Below the pieces are notes generated by a model. That model was given only the letters and a program-made list of their open reading frames with translations, ran no database searches and was not told where the DNA came from. From NCBI RefSeq assembly GCF_001556515.1, contig NZ_LSJA01000192.1, forward strand, positions 1-9,314: a stretch of DNA of 9,314 nt. Direction: 5' to 3'. The translations under genes were made by a program, and so were the position numbers. The stretch is from Caulobacter sp. CCH9-E1 (GTDB taxonomy: Bacteria; Pseudomonadota; Alphaproteobacteria; Caulobacterales; Caulobacteraceae). This document shows positions 1 through 5,739 of this stretch, one piece after another (within the stretch, counting starts at the first letter, position 1; each line of letters opens with the position of its first letter).

Positions 1-55
1 CCTTTTAGGCGCCTATCACCCCGCTAAGGGGGTCCTTCTTCCACGCCGCTGCACA
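1..55. mobile_element. End of an IS21-type insertion sequence (partial, body lies left of the window)
   Basis: Read on the minus strand from 55 leftward, this stretch begins TGTGCAGCGGCGTGG and then has GGACCCCCTT at positions 35-26. It matches the sequence starting at 9261 at 20 of 29 aligned positions without gaps, including TGT at the tip, CGGC, and GGACCCCCT. A second shared block (GATAGGCGCC versus TATCGGCGCC) follows further in. A TG...CA tip with repeated GGGACCCC-type blocks is typical of IS21-family (istA/istB) termini; that assignment is from memory of the family. The LysR homology starts abruptly at 56, which fits an insertion boundary there. No transposase gene is inside the window, so the exact element cannot be named and no target-site duplication can be seen. 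Confidence 0.62.
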
Positions 56-241
56 ATCCAGATCCCAGCCTATGACGTGAAACAGCATCTTGAGGCGGGA
101 GAATTGGTCGAGGTGATGCCCGGCCATCGAGCCGAGCTGATGCCTATGACGTTACTCTATCCCCACCGCCAGCACCTTTCACACCGGCTGCAGGTATTTG
201 CCGATTGGCTTGAGACGCTGCTGAAGGACAAGCTCTTATGA
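56..241 (+). pseudogene. LysR-type transcriptional regulator, C-terminal remnant cut by IS end
   Basis: The frame running into the TGA at 239-241 encodes 61 residues (IQIPAYDVKQHLEAGELVEV and onward to LETLLKDKLL). This is the end of a LysR effector-binding domain: the strand 'I-I-Q-x-P-x-Y', the 'xxLxxGxLVEVMP' turn, then 'LYPHRQHLSHRLQVFADWL', where the last helix of the domain packs. A full family member is about 300 residues, so the HTH domain and most of the sensor domain are missing. The codons before 56 (2-55, frame open) encode nothing LysR-like and coincide with the IS end, so the gene was broken by insertion rather than just clipped by the window. The remnant should be inactive. Its original target genes are unknown; it now points tail-to-tail at the DyP peroxidase gene. 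Confidence 0.8.
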
Positions 242-458
242 AGAGCAAAAGCCACCCGGGATCCGAAACGCCTGCGCTCAAGCGGTCCGGATGACCGAAG
301 CGTCCTCGCCGATCATGCGTTAGAGGCAGTTTTTGCAGACGTCAGGATTACCGATCGGGCCAGACGCGACTGGCAAAGATCATGGTGAGGCCGAGCGCAG
401 CGATCCTGATGAATTGCACGTTCATCTTCACAAAGGCCAACGACTGACCGGCGGGTTC
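242..458. other. Convergent intergenic gap with no confident gene or terminator
   Basis: This 217-nt gap separates the end of the LysR remnant from the stop of the DyP gene (tail to tail). A short hairpin, CGGTC-CGGAT-GACCG, lies at 283-297 but lacks a T-run, so I do not call a terminator. A 25-codon frame on the minus strand (348-425) encodes a hydrophobic peptide with no good ribosome site. Nothing else stands out. Confidence 0.5.
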
Positions 459-1832
459 CTAACCCCAGCTCCTGGCCGCCAGCCATTTGAGCGCGGACAG
501 GCTTGGCATGAACAGATATTCGCCGCCCTTCATGACATTGAAAGTCTGCACTCCGTCGATGCGCTTGCGCGCCGGCGCCTGCGGGATCGTGAACCGGCCA
601 TCATCCTCATGCAGGCCAACGATCGGATCGCGCTCTTCGCCAAGGTCGACGAAATTGCCTCGGTTGATCCACTCCTGCTGCATGAACTCGATCGTGTCGT
701 AGGCACGCGCGCTGATGAAGATGAAGAACAGGCCGCGATCGCCGTTGGCATCGTCCTCAGGCCCCACATCCTCGGAATAAACCGGCCCGAAGGTCGAGGA
801 ACGGCGAATGATGCGGTGGATGTTGACGTCGGTGAGCAGCGTCAACTCGGAATCGCGGGGATTGAGCCGTCGCATATGGCAGCCGAACGGCACGACGCGG
901 CCTTTGGGATCGTCCTTGAAGGTGAAGTCGTTGTTGCGCTGCGGATCGGCGCCGAGGTCGGGATCGTCGTGATCGTGCGCCAGCGTCAAGGGTGCGCCGG
1001 AGCGCCAGCGCCCGAACATCTTGGCGGCAAGGCGCTCGCGTTCCTCCGGCGTGTCGCCATGTGCCTTGAGGAAGGCGTTGAAGCAACCGACCCGGCTGTT
1101 ATACTTGCGCATTACGACGAAGGTGCCGTTCCTTCCGAGAACCGCAGGCTCGGGCATGCCGAGCGGCTGGCCGTTCTCGCTCTCATAGCCGAGGATGAAT
1201 TCGCCGGCCTTGATCGGCCGCTCCTCGCCTGGCAGCGGATCAACGCCGCTGCCCTCCACTGCGGGCTGGGAGATCGAATCCCGGAAACCGAACGGGTTTT
1301 TCGCGCCGTCCGGCGCGCCGAAGCGATGCTCGCCGAGCAAGGTGACGCCGCTGCTCCGGTCGAGTTCGGTGCGCGCCGTCGCCAGCGCCTTGTCGAGCGC
1401 ATCATCGTCGACCGCGTAGATGGTCAGCGCGAGATGGCAGTTGCCCGGCTTGAACACGTCTTCCCAGTTTTCCGGCGCGTTGGGTCCGAAGTCGCGAAGC
1501 TGCTCCGCGCGTGCGGCCATGCCCTGCTGGAACGGGAGCGGAAAGGTCTTGAGCTGGGCGTCGGGAACGCCGAGCGCCTTCAGACCCTCGAAGCTGAGCG
1601 CAGCGCCGATCCAGAAATCGAGATCCTCGCTCCAATTGTCGGCCGAAGCGATATGCGGTGCCAGCCGGCCGAGAAGATTGCGGGCTCCCGCTGCCTCGTC
1701 GAAATGGAGCATGGCGTGAACGCCGACATAGGGTTCCGGCCGGCTTCTGAGGATCAGCGCCTGGATGTCCTGCAGGTCGAGCGTGACGCTATCCCGCGAG
1801 AAGTGCTCTTTTAGTTTCTGAAGGATCGCCAT
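459..1832 (-). CDS. DyP-type (dye-decolorizing) heme peroxidase
   Basis: A 457-residue cytoplasmic-type DyP peroxidase, which uses H2O2 or organic peroxides to oxidise bulky substrates through heme. The N-terminus DLQDIQALILRS (about residues 19-30) is the usual first strand of this family. The distal motif is at 182-186 (GFRDS in NPFGFRDSISQP), giving catalytic Asp185. The proximal heme ligand is His319 in VVPFGCHMRRLNPRDS, and the distal arginine is in IIRRSSTFGP (343/344). LFFIFISARAYDTIEFMQQEW (near 368-388) matches the C-terminal domain. Length fits the longer bacterial C/D-type (class V) enzymes. There is no Tat or Sec signal, so it should act in the cytoplasm, unlike EfeB. The usual GxxDG reads GxxDS here. 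The ATG lies 3 nt after the stop of the upstream gene, with AAGGTG at 1842-1847 as ribosome site; it is the last gene of the operon. The natural substrate cannot be told from sequence. Confidence 0.9.
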   Translation of the reverse strand: MAILQKLKEHFSRDSVTLDLQDIQALILRSRPEPYVGVHAMLHFDEAAGARNLLGRLAPHIASADNWSEDLDFWIGAALSFEGLKALGVPDAQLKTFPLPFQQGMAARAEQLRDFGPNAPENWEDVFKPGNCHLALTIYAVDDDALDKALATARTELDRSSGVTLLGEHRFGAPDGAKNPFGFRDSISQPAVEGSGVDPLPGEERPIKAGEFILGYESENGQPLGMPEPAVLGRNGTFVVMRKYNSRVGCFNAFLKAHGDTPEERERLAAKMFGRWRSGAPLTLAHDHDDPDLGADPQRNNDFTFKDDPKGRVVPFGCHMRRLNPRDSELTLLTDVNIHRIIRRSSTFGPVYSEDVGPEDDANGDRGLFFIFISARAYDTIEFMQQEWINRGNFVDLGEERDPIVGLHEDDGRFTIPQAPARKRIDGVQTFNVMKGGEYLFMPSLSALKWLAARSWG

Positions 1833-1835
1833 GGC

Positions 1836-2447
1836 TCAGCCCACCTTGTCCAGGAATTCGTTGACGGCATGTTCGAGCCGTTGGAGCCGGCGCACATCGA
1901 CGACGGTGACCTGCGGATTGGCGACGAACCAGCCGGCGGCGGTGATCTGATGCTCGGCGATGAAGTCCTTGACCTCGGGGCTGGCGATGCCCGGCCAGCC
2001 CTCGACCGAGGCGAAGATCAGGTCCATCAGATCGGGGATCTTGGTGGCGAAGTCGTTGATATAGGTGTCCCAGTCGCCGTCATAGGCGGTGGCGAACAGG
2101 ATGCGGGTGTCGTTGTCGAAGAACACGAACCGCATGTTGTGCAGCGTGCCGACCTTCTGCGCCCCGTCGAAATTGCCGTTCACCAGCCCGAATATGCGTT
2201 TCAGCCGATCCGCGCCGCCGGGCTTGAGGTTGGCGATGGCGGTGAGCTCGGAGACATTGCCGGACTGCGCGCCGACGCGACCGGCCGAGCCGGCTGTGCC
2301 CTTGAGGTCGGGATTATGCTTCGTCACCATCTGCTCGAGGGCGAGCTTGGCGAGCTGTGGCGCATCGCCAACCACTTCCTCGATGCGGCGGCGGATGGCC
2401 TGCAAGCGGGTTTCATCGATCTGCGGGGTTTCTTCGGTCTCGGCCAT
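1836..2447 (-). CDS. Conserved-looking hypothetical protein between catalase-like and DyP genes
   Basis: A 203-residue soluble protein that I cannot assign to a named family. It has no signal peptide, membrane segment or Cys-metal motif. After a charged helical start (residues 10-45) and a Gly/Ala-rich link (50-65), the core reads as strand-helix-strand units: SELTAIANLKPG (66-77), a helix GADRLKRIFGLV, then HNMRFVFFDND (103-113) and ILFATAYDGDWDTYINDFA (116-134), followed by a helix with EGWPGI and a closing strand near 178-186 (PQVTVVDVR). This order, and phrases such as 'xxFATxYDGDWDxYIxDFA', suggest a dimeric alpha-beta barrel (ferredoxin-like) fold, the fold of DyP itself; this is inference. 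An optimal AAAGGAGG ribosome site lies at 2454-2461, 6 nt before the ATG. It is translated between two heme enzymes, 40 nt and 3 nt away, so it probably works with them, for example as a partner, heme handler or substrate binder. Confidence 0.82.
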   Translation of the reverse strand: MAETEETPQIDETRLQAIRRRIEEVVGDAPQLAKLALEQMVTKHNPDLKGTAGSAGRVGAQSGNVSELTAIANLKPGGADRLKRIFGLVNGNFDGAQKVGTLHNMRFVFFDNDTRILFATAYDGDWDTYINDFATKIPDLMDLIFASVEGWPGIASPEVKDFIAEHQITAAGWFVANPQVTVVDVRRLQRLEHAVNEFLDKVG

Positions 2448-2453
2448 GGCTGG

Positions 2454-2461
2454 CCTCCTTT
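2454..2461 (-). promoter_or_regulatory. Strong ribosome binding site of the 203-residue protein
   Basis: On the minus strand this reads AAAGGAGG, a near-perfect anti-Shine-Dalgarno match, 6 nt before the ATG at 2447-2445. It fixes that start and implies the middle gene of the operon is translated strongly, more so than its neighbours, whose sites are weaker (AAGGTG for DyP; AAGGAG with a TTG start for the catalase-like gene). Confidence 0.7.
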
Positions 2462-2473
2462 CGTGATTGCGTG

Positions 2474-2490
2474 TGACGATCGGATCGTCA
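2474..2490. repeat. 17-bp palindrome over the catalase-like stop codon
   Basis: TGACGATC-G-GATCGTCA is a perfect palindrome with 8-nt arms; its right arm contains the stop codon of the catalase-like gene. As RNA it could form a 6-bp stem with a 5-nt loop, in the 40-nt gap before the next gene. There is no T-run, so it is not a standard terminator; it might be an RNA-processing or protein-binding site, or chance. Confidence 0.45.
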
Positions 2491-3576
2491 GTCCGGAATG
2501 ACGTCGATGCTCGCCGGCTCGACGCGCGGTTGCGCGTTCATTTCGTGGCGGTAGCGGGTGGATCGTTCATAGGCGGCGATGCGCACGCGCATGATCGAGC
2601 CGAGTGGCTGATGATCGCGGATACCGTGCCAGGGATTGAACGACAGCACATCATCGCCGTAGACGCGCCGCGCCGGCGAATAGGCCTCCTGTGGCGGGAT
2701 GCGCAGGGTCGCGATCGGCTGGTGCGGCGAAAGGTCTTCCGGCCAGAGCACGGCGGCGTCCTCGACCGGCATCCTGTCGAGATCGGCACAGAGCTGAGCA
2801 CGGAGCTGATACTCTGCGCCTTGCTCGCGGAAATGTTCAACCACCAGATCGCGCATGGTGGAATCCTCAACCGCGCCGACATCCTTGCCGGTCAGTGCAC
2901 GGACGTTGTCGGAGAACGGCGCGGCACTGATCTTGGCGATATGGTCGCCGAAGCGGATCGCCGCCATCGAATGATAGGTTTCGCCCAGCAGATGGTTATT
3001 GTCGCGAGCGAGCCCGCGCAGCGTGGCGCCGGGCTCGACGCCGACCGCTTCGACTGCCGCCTCCACGCCGCGCGCGACCCCAGCCATCGCTCGCTGGAGA
3101 AAGGCCGGGTTATGGGCATTCTTCTCCAGAAGGCTGATGAGCTGGCGATATTTACCGATCGTGCCGAAGCTCAAGGTCGGGATGTTGACGAGCAGGAAAT
3201 CCTGGTTGTGGCCCTGGTCTTCGGGGAGAAGCCGCTCGCCATCGACACCGATCACCTTGATCGCCATGCCACGCGGCGCGGGAATGGTATCGGAGTGGAT
3301 GTCGCCCGGCGCCGAAGAGAGGCGGATCACCACCGGATAGTTGGCGGGTCGGGCGAACAAGCCCTGGCGCAGATGCGAGGGCAGTTCGTGAACGATCAGT
3401 TCGCCCTTCAGGAACCCATGGCTTTTGGCATGGGCGTCGCGCACGGCGTGGCGATGACGCTCGAAGGCCCGCCGGTTGGTGGTGGCCATGATCTCGAGGA
3501 TCTCGGCGGTCAGCCGCTCCTCGTCCTCGCCGAGAACCTCCACGTCCGGGGAATAGCCAATGTAGGTTTGAGCCAA
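2488..3576 (-). CDS. Small catalase-family heme protein (y4iL-like)
   Basis: A 362-residue member of the catalase superfamily, of the short y4iL-like type rather than the 480-750 residue true catalases. DAHAKSHGFLKGEL (47-60) matches the catalase active-site stretch 'VHArGxGxxGxFEV' and places the distal histidine at His49. PVVIRLSS (81-88) and PRGMAIKVIGVDGERLL (101-117) correspond to the conserved 'PVFVRFS...PRGFAVKF' region, and NQDFLLVNIPTLSF (124-137) to the distal-Asn segment. In the C-terminal part, QLRAQLCADLDRMPVEDA and ARRVYGDDVLSFNPWHG are family hallmarks; Tyr306 is my candidate for the proximal heme ligand. Relatives break H2O2 or act on organic (fatty acid) hydroperoxides; which applies here is unknown. 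The start is TTG (3576-3574), chosen because AAGGAG (3587-3582) sits 5 nt before it. It is the first gene of the leftward operon, divergent from tetR. No signal peptide. Confidence 0.9.
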   Translation of the reverse strand: MAQTYIGYSPDVEVLGEDEERLTAEILEIMATTNRRAFERHRHAVRDAHAKSHGFLKGELIVHELPSHLRQGLFARPANYPVVIRLSSAPGDIHSDTIPAPRGMAIKVIGVDGERLLPEDQGHNQDFLLVNIPTLSFGTIGKYRQLISLLEKNAHNPAFLQRAMAGVARGVEAAVEAVGVEPGATLRGLARDNNHLLGETYHSMAAIRFGDHIAKISAAPFSDNVRALTGKDVGAVEDSTMRDLVVEHFREQGAEYQLRAQLCADLDRMPVEDAAVLWPEDLSPHQPIATLRIPPQEAYSPARRVYGDDVLSFNPWHGIRDHQPLGSIMRVRIAAYERSTRYRHEMNAQPRVEPASIDVIPD

Positions 3577-3731
3577 GAGCGCTCCTTCACACTGAGATTT
3601 CGTTGCCCAGGAACGATTTCGGGTCGAAATCGCCGTTGATTTCGGATATCAGTTGATATCTGGTTTCACTGAGAACGCGGAACCTCCGAAAAGGTTTCGC
3701 ACGTCTCGCCCGTTGGTTGGAGAACGAACCC
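3577..3731. promoter_or_regulatory. Divergent promoter/operator region between catalase-like gene and tetR
   Basis: This 155-nt gap must hold the promoters of both divergent blocks. It contains two strong palindromes. One is at 3614-3632, CGATTTCG-GGT-CGAAATCG, with perfect 8-nt arms. The other is at 3645-3660, GATATCA-GT-TGATATC, with perfect 7-nt arms. The word GATTTCG also recurs at 3596, 3615 and 3638. A weaker repeat, AACCT-6 nt-AGGTT, spans 3681-3696. Palindromes of 15-19 bp between a tetR gene and its divergent neighbour are the usual arrangement of TetR operators, so binding by the adjacent TetR is a reasonable inference. I could not place -35/-10 boxes with confidence. Confidence 0.65.
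3582..3587 (-). promoter_or_regulatory. Ribosome binding site supporting a TTG start of the catalase-like gene
   Basis: The minus strand reads AAGGAG, then 5 nt, then TTG (3576-3574). The next in-frame Met is residue 30, downstream of sequence that looks like part of the protein, so the TTG is the best start. A TTG start usually lowers initiation efficiency. Confidence 0.6.
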
Positions 3732-4355
3732 ATGCCGCTTACGCGCAAGGACACGCAGCGCCAGACGCGGGACCGGCTGATCGCGGCCGCGCATTCCTCG
3801 ATTATCGAGGAGGGGGTCGCTGCCATGTCGATTCGCAACATCTGCAGCGCCGCAGGGCATTCGCAGGGCGCCTTCTACTCGAACTTCGCCAGCAAGGATG
3901 ATCTGCTGGTCGAGATCCTGCAAAGCCATATCCAGGACGAGGTCACACTGCTTCGCGACCTGGTCGCGCACTGCTCCGGCGACGATATCGAGGCGACGCT
4001 GCAGGTGCTGGCCGCGCGGCTCGCGAAGTTGGCCGACGAGGCACAATGGTCACTGCTCTCGATCGAATTGCAGCTCCATGCCCGGCGCGATCCGGCTTTC
4101 GCCGAGCGGCACCGGGAGGGCAAGGCGGCCTGCTATCGGATGTTCGGTGAGCTCGTCGCCGATCTGACGCAACGCTTCGCACTTCGTCCGGCCTTGCCGC
4201 CGATGCAGACCGGTATCGGTCTTTACGCGCTCTGGATGGGACTGGCGGTGCAGGGCGATGTCGAAGGCGCCATGCCGCGCGACGAGATGCTCGTCGGCTT
4301 CTTCCGCGCCATGGCAGGACTGGGTTCGTCGCATGAGGAGCAGGCGTATTCGTGA
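3732..4355 (+). CDS. TetR-family transcriptional repressor
   Basis: A 207-residue TetR-type regulator. The N-terminal DNA-binding domain spans about residues 7-55: TRDRLIAAAHSSIIEEG is helix 1, and the helix-turn-helix is MSIRNICSAAGHSQGAFYSN with the typical FYSNFASKDDLL ending. The remaining ~150 residues form the ligand-binding/dimerisation domain, which is too variable to predict a ligand. The frame can be read from a TTG at 3717, but I prefer the ATG at 3732 because GGAG at 3719-3722 is then placed as its ribosome site and the protein starts at the usual distance before helix 1. It is divergent from the catalase-like operon and overlaps the thioesterase start by 4 nt (GTGA), so it is cotranscribed with the lipid genes and probably autoregulated. 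A fatty acid or acyl-CoA ligand would fit the neighbours but is only inference. Confidence 0.9.
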   Translation: MPLTRKDTQRQTRDRLIAAAHSSIIEEGVAAMSIRNICSAAGHSQGAFYSNFASKDDLLVEILQSHIQDEVTLLRDLVAHCSGDDIEATLQVLAARLAKLADEAQWSLLSIELQLHARRDPAFAERHREGKAACYRMFGELVADLTQRFALRPALPPMQTGIGLYALWMGLAVQGDVEGAMPRDEMLVGFFRAMAGLGSSHEEQAYS

Positions 4356-4849
4356 GCGGGATCGTGTCAGATCGTCGACGCATCGGCTGCGATGAGCACG
4401 GACACCCACTCGTCGGCGAGGTGGATGAGCATCGGCGCTTCCATATCCGCTTCCGCGCCCGGGACGCCGACATCGACGAACTCGGCCATGTCAACAATGC
4501 GGTCTGGGTGACCTGGATTCAGGATGCGTCGGTGGCGCATTGGCTGACGGCCGCGCGGCCGCAGGATCGCGACCGGTTCGTCGCGGTCGTGCTGCGCCAT
4601 GAGGTCGACTATCGCGGCAATGTCCGGGCGGGAGACGAGGTCAGTGCGATCACCTGGGTCGTCCGAGCGCCGCGGGGTGCCCGCTATGCACGATGTGTCG
4701 AATTCCATGCCGAAGACGGCCGGACGATCGTCGCCTCGCTGACCCAATGGGCCCTGGTCGATCGGGAAACCGGCAAGCTGGCCCGCGTCCCGGTGGAGGT
4801 GGCGGCTCCGTTTCTAAGTGACGATACCGCGCAGAAGGAAATTGGATGA
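4352..4849 (+). CDS. Acyl-CoA thioesterase, 4HBT hotdog-fold family
   Basis: A 165-residue single-domain hotdog protein expected to hydrolyse acyl-CoA to the free acid and CoA in the cytoplasm. RFRARDADIDELGHVNNAVW (33-52) is the signature of the YbgC/FadM-like 4HBT group: strand, Asp38/Asp40 region, then GHVNN before the central hotdog helix (WVTWIQDASVAHWL). Two beta-rich stretches follow (VAVVLRHEVDYRGNVRAGDEV, then the ARYARCVEFH and VASLTQWALVDRETGK strands), completing the fold. The start is GTG at 4352, overlapping the tetR stop by 4 nt; GAGGAG at 4335-4340 is 11 nt away, so translational coupling is likely. Its own stop overlaps the next gene's ATG (ATGA). The chain-length preference is not visible. 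Since oleate hydratases act mainly on free fatty acids, it could supply ohyA with free acid. A similar thioesterase is found beside carnitine dehydrogenases, a less likely alternative here. Confidence 0.87.
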   Translation: MSGIVSDRRRIGCDEHGHPLVGEVDEHRRFHIRFRARDADIDELGHVNNAVWVTWIQDASVAHWLTAARPQDRDRFVAVVLRHEVDYRGNVRAGDEVSAITWVVRAPRGARYARCVEFHAEDGRTIVASLTQWALVDRETGKLARVPVEVAAPFLSDDTAQKEIG

Positions 4850-5712
4850 GCGATATCAGGAAAGTGGCGGTTCTCGGCACGGGAGTCCTCGGGAGCCAGA
4901 TCGCCTTCCAGACGGCCTATAGCGGCTTCGATGTTGTCGCCTACGACATCAGCGAGGAAGCGCTCGAACAGGCGCGCGCACGGCTGGCGGCGCTCGTCGA
5001 AACCTACACGAACGAGGTGTCGGGCGCGGCTGGCGGCAAGGCGGCCGGGGCGCTCAAGCGGATCGCTCTGCTGAGCGATCTCGGCGCGGCCGTCGCGGAC
5101 GCGGACCTCGTGATCGAGGCGGTTCCGGAGGTTCTTTCGATCAAGCAGGCGCTCTACGAGAAACTGGCGGGGCTCGCGCCGGACAGGACGATCTTCGCCA
5201 CCAATAGCTCGACCCTGCTGCCGAGCGACCTGAAGGCTTACACCGGCCGACCGGACCGGTTTCTGGCGCTGCACTTCGCCAACAGCATCTGGAAGTTCAA
5301 CACCGCCGAGGTGATGGGCACGGACGACACCGATCCGGCCGTGTTCGATGCCCTGATCGCCTTCGCCTCCGCCATCGGCATGGTGCCGATCCCGGTGCGC
5401 AAGGAGAAAGCGGGTTACGTCCTCAATTCGCTTTTGGTGCCGCTCCTGAACGCGGCCGCCGATCTGGCGGCCGGCGGCTATGCCGAGCCGGAAGATGTCG
5501 ACAAGGTCTGGCGGATCGCCACCGGCGCGCCGATGGGGCCGTTCCAGATCTACGACATCATCGGATTGAACACCCCCTACAACATCCTCTCGCATGGCGA
5601 CGAGCATGCTCAGTCGCTCGCCGCCTGGCTGAAGGAAAACTACATCGACAAGGGCAGGCTCGGCATCGCCTCGGGCGAAGGCTTCTACAGCTACAAGCCC
5701 TCCGCAGACTGA
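4846..5712 (+). CDS. 3-hydroxyacyl-CoA dehydrogenase family protein
   Basis: A 288-residue NAD-dependent dehydrogenase of the 3-hydroxyacyl-CoA dehydrogenase family, without the hydratase part of FadB/FadJ. The Rossmann domain has GTGVLG (11-16) and the adenosine-binding Asp34 (VVAYDIS). ADLVIEAVPE (86-95) and FATNSSTLLPSDL (117-129) are family motifs. The catalytic dyad is expected at His143 (ALHFANSIWK) and Glu155 (TAEVM), with Asn194 in AGYVLNSL opening the C-terminal helical domain (about 187-288), which ends GEGFYSY as usual. Where the classical enzyme has HFFNP, this one has HFANS, so substrate choice may differ. ATG at 4846 overlaps the thioesterase stop, with AAGGAA (4835-4840) 5 nt ahead. 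Next to oleate hydratase it may act on a hydroxyacyl product, or just on beta-oxidation intermediates. Carnitine dehydrogenase is a related alternative, but the neighbours do not support it. Confidence 0.88.
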   Translation: MSDIRKVAVLGTGVLGSQIAFQTAYSGFDVVAYDISEEALEQARARLAALVETYTNEVSGAAGGKAAGALKRIALLSDLGAAVADADLVIEAVPEVLSIKQALYEKLAGLAPDRTIFATNSSTLLPSDLKAYTGRPDRFLALHFANSIWKFNTAEVMGTDDTDPAVFDALIAFASAIGMVPIPVRKEKAGYVLNSLLVPLLNAAADLAAGGYAEPEDVDKVWRIATGAPMGPFQIYDIIGLNTPYNILSHGDEHAQSLAAWLKENYIDKGRLGIASGEGFYSYKPSAD

Positions 5713-5739
5713 TCCCAACAAGAAGAACAGGAGTTCGCC

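Noticed and set aside
283..297. Small hairpin in the convergent gap as a shared terminator
   Set aside because: Weak 5-bp stem and no adjacent T-run on either strand.
333..1814. 493-codon plus-strand frame antisense to the DyP gene
   Set aside because: Its translation shows no recognisable domain, and the opposite frame has clear DyP motifs. Long antisense frames are common in GC-rich genomes.
1869..2501. 210-codon plus-strand frame antisense to the 203-residue protein
   Set aside because: The minus strand has the strong ribosome site and fits tightly into the operon. The plus frame is low-complexity (Gly/Asp/Glu-rich) in the manner of shadow frames.
2467..3639. 390-codon plus-strand frame antisense to the catalase-like gene
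   Set aside because: No domain motifs, and the minus strand encodes a convincing catalase-family protein.
3717..3731. TTG start of tetR giving five extra residues
   Set aside because: With the TTG, no ribosome site is well placed; the ATG at 3732 has GGAG at 3719-3722.
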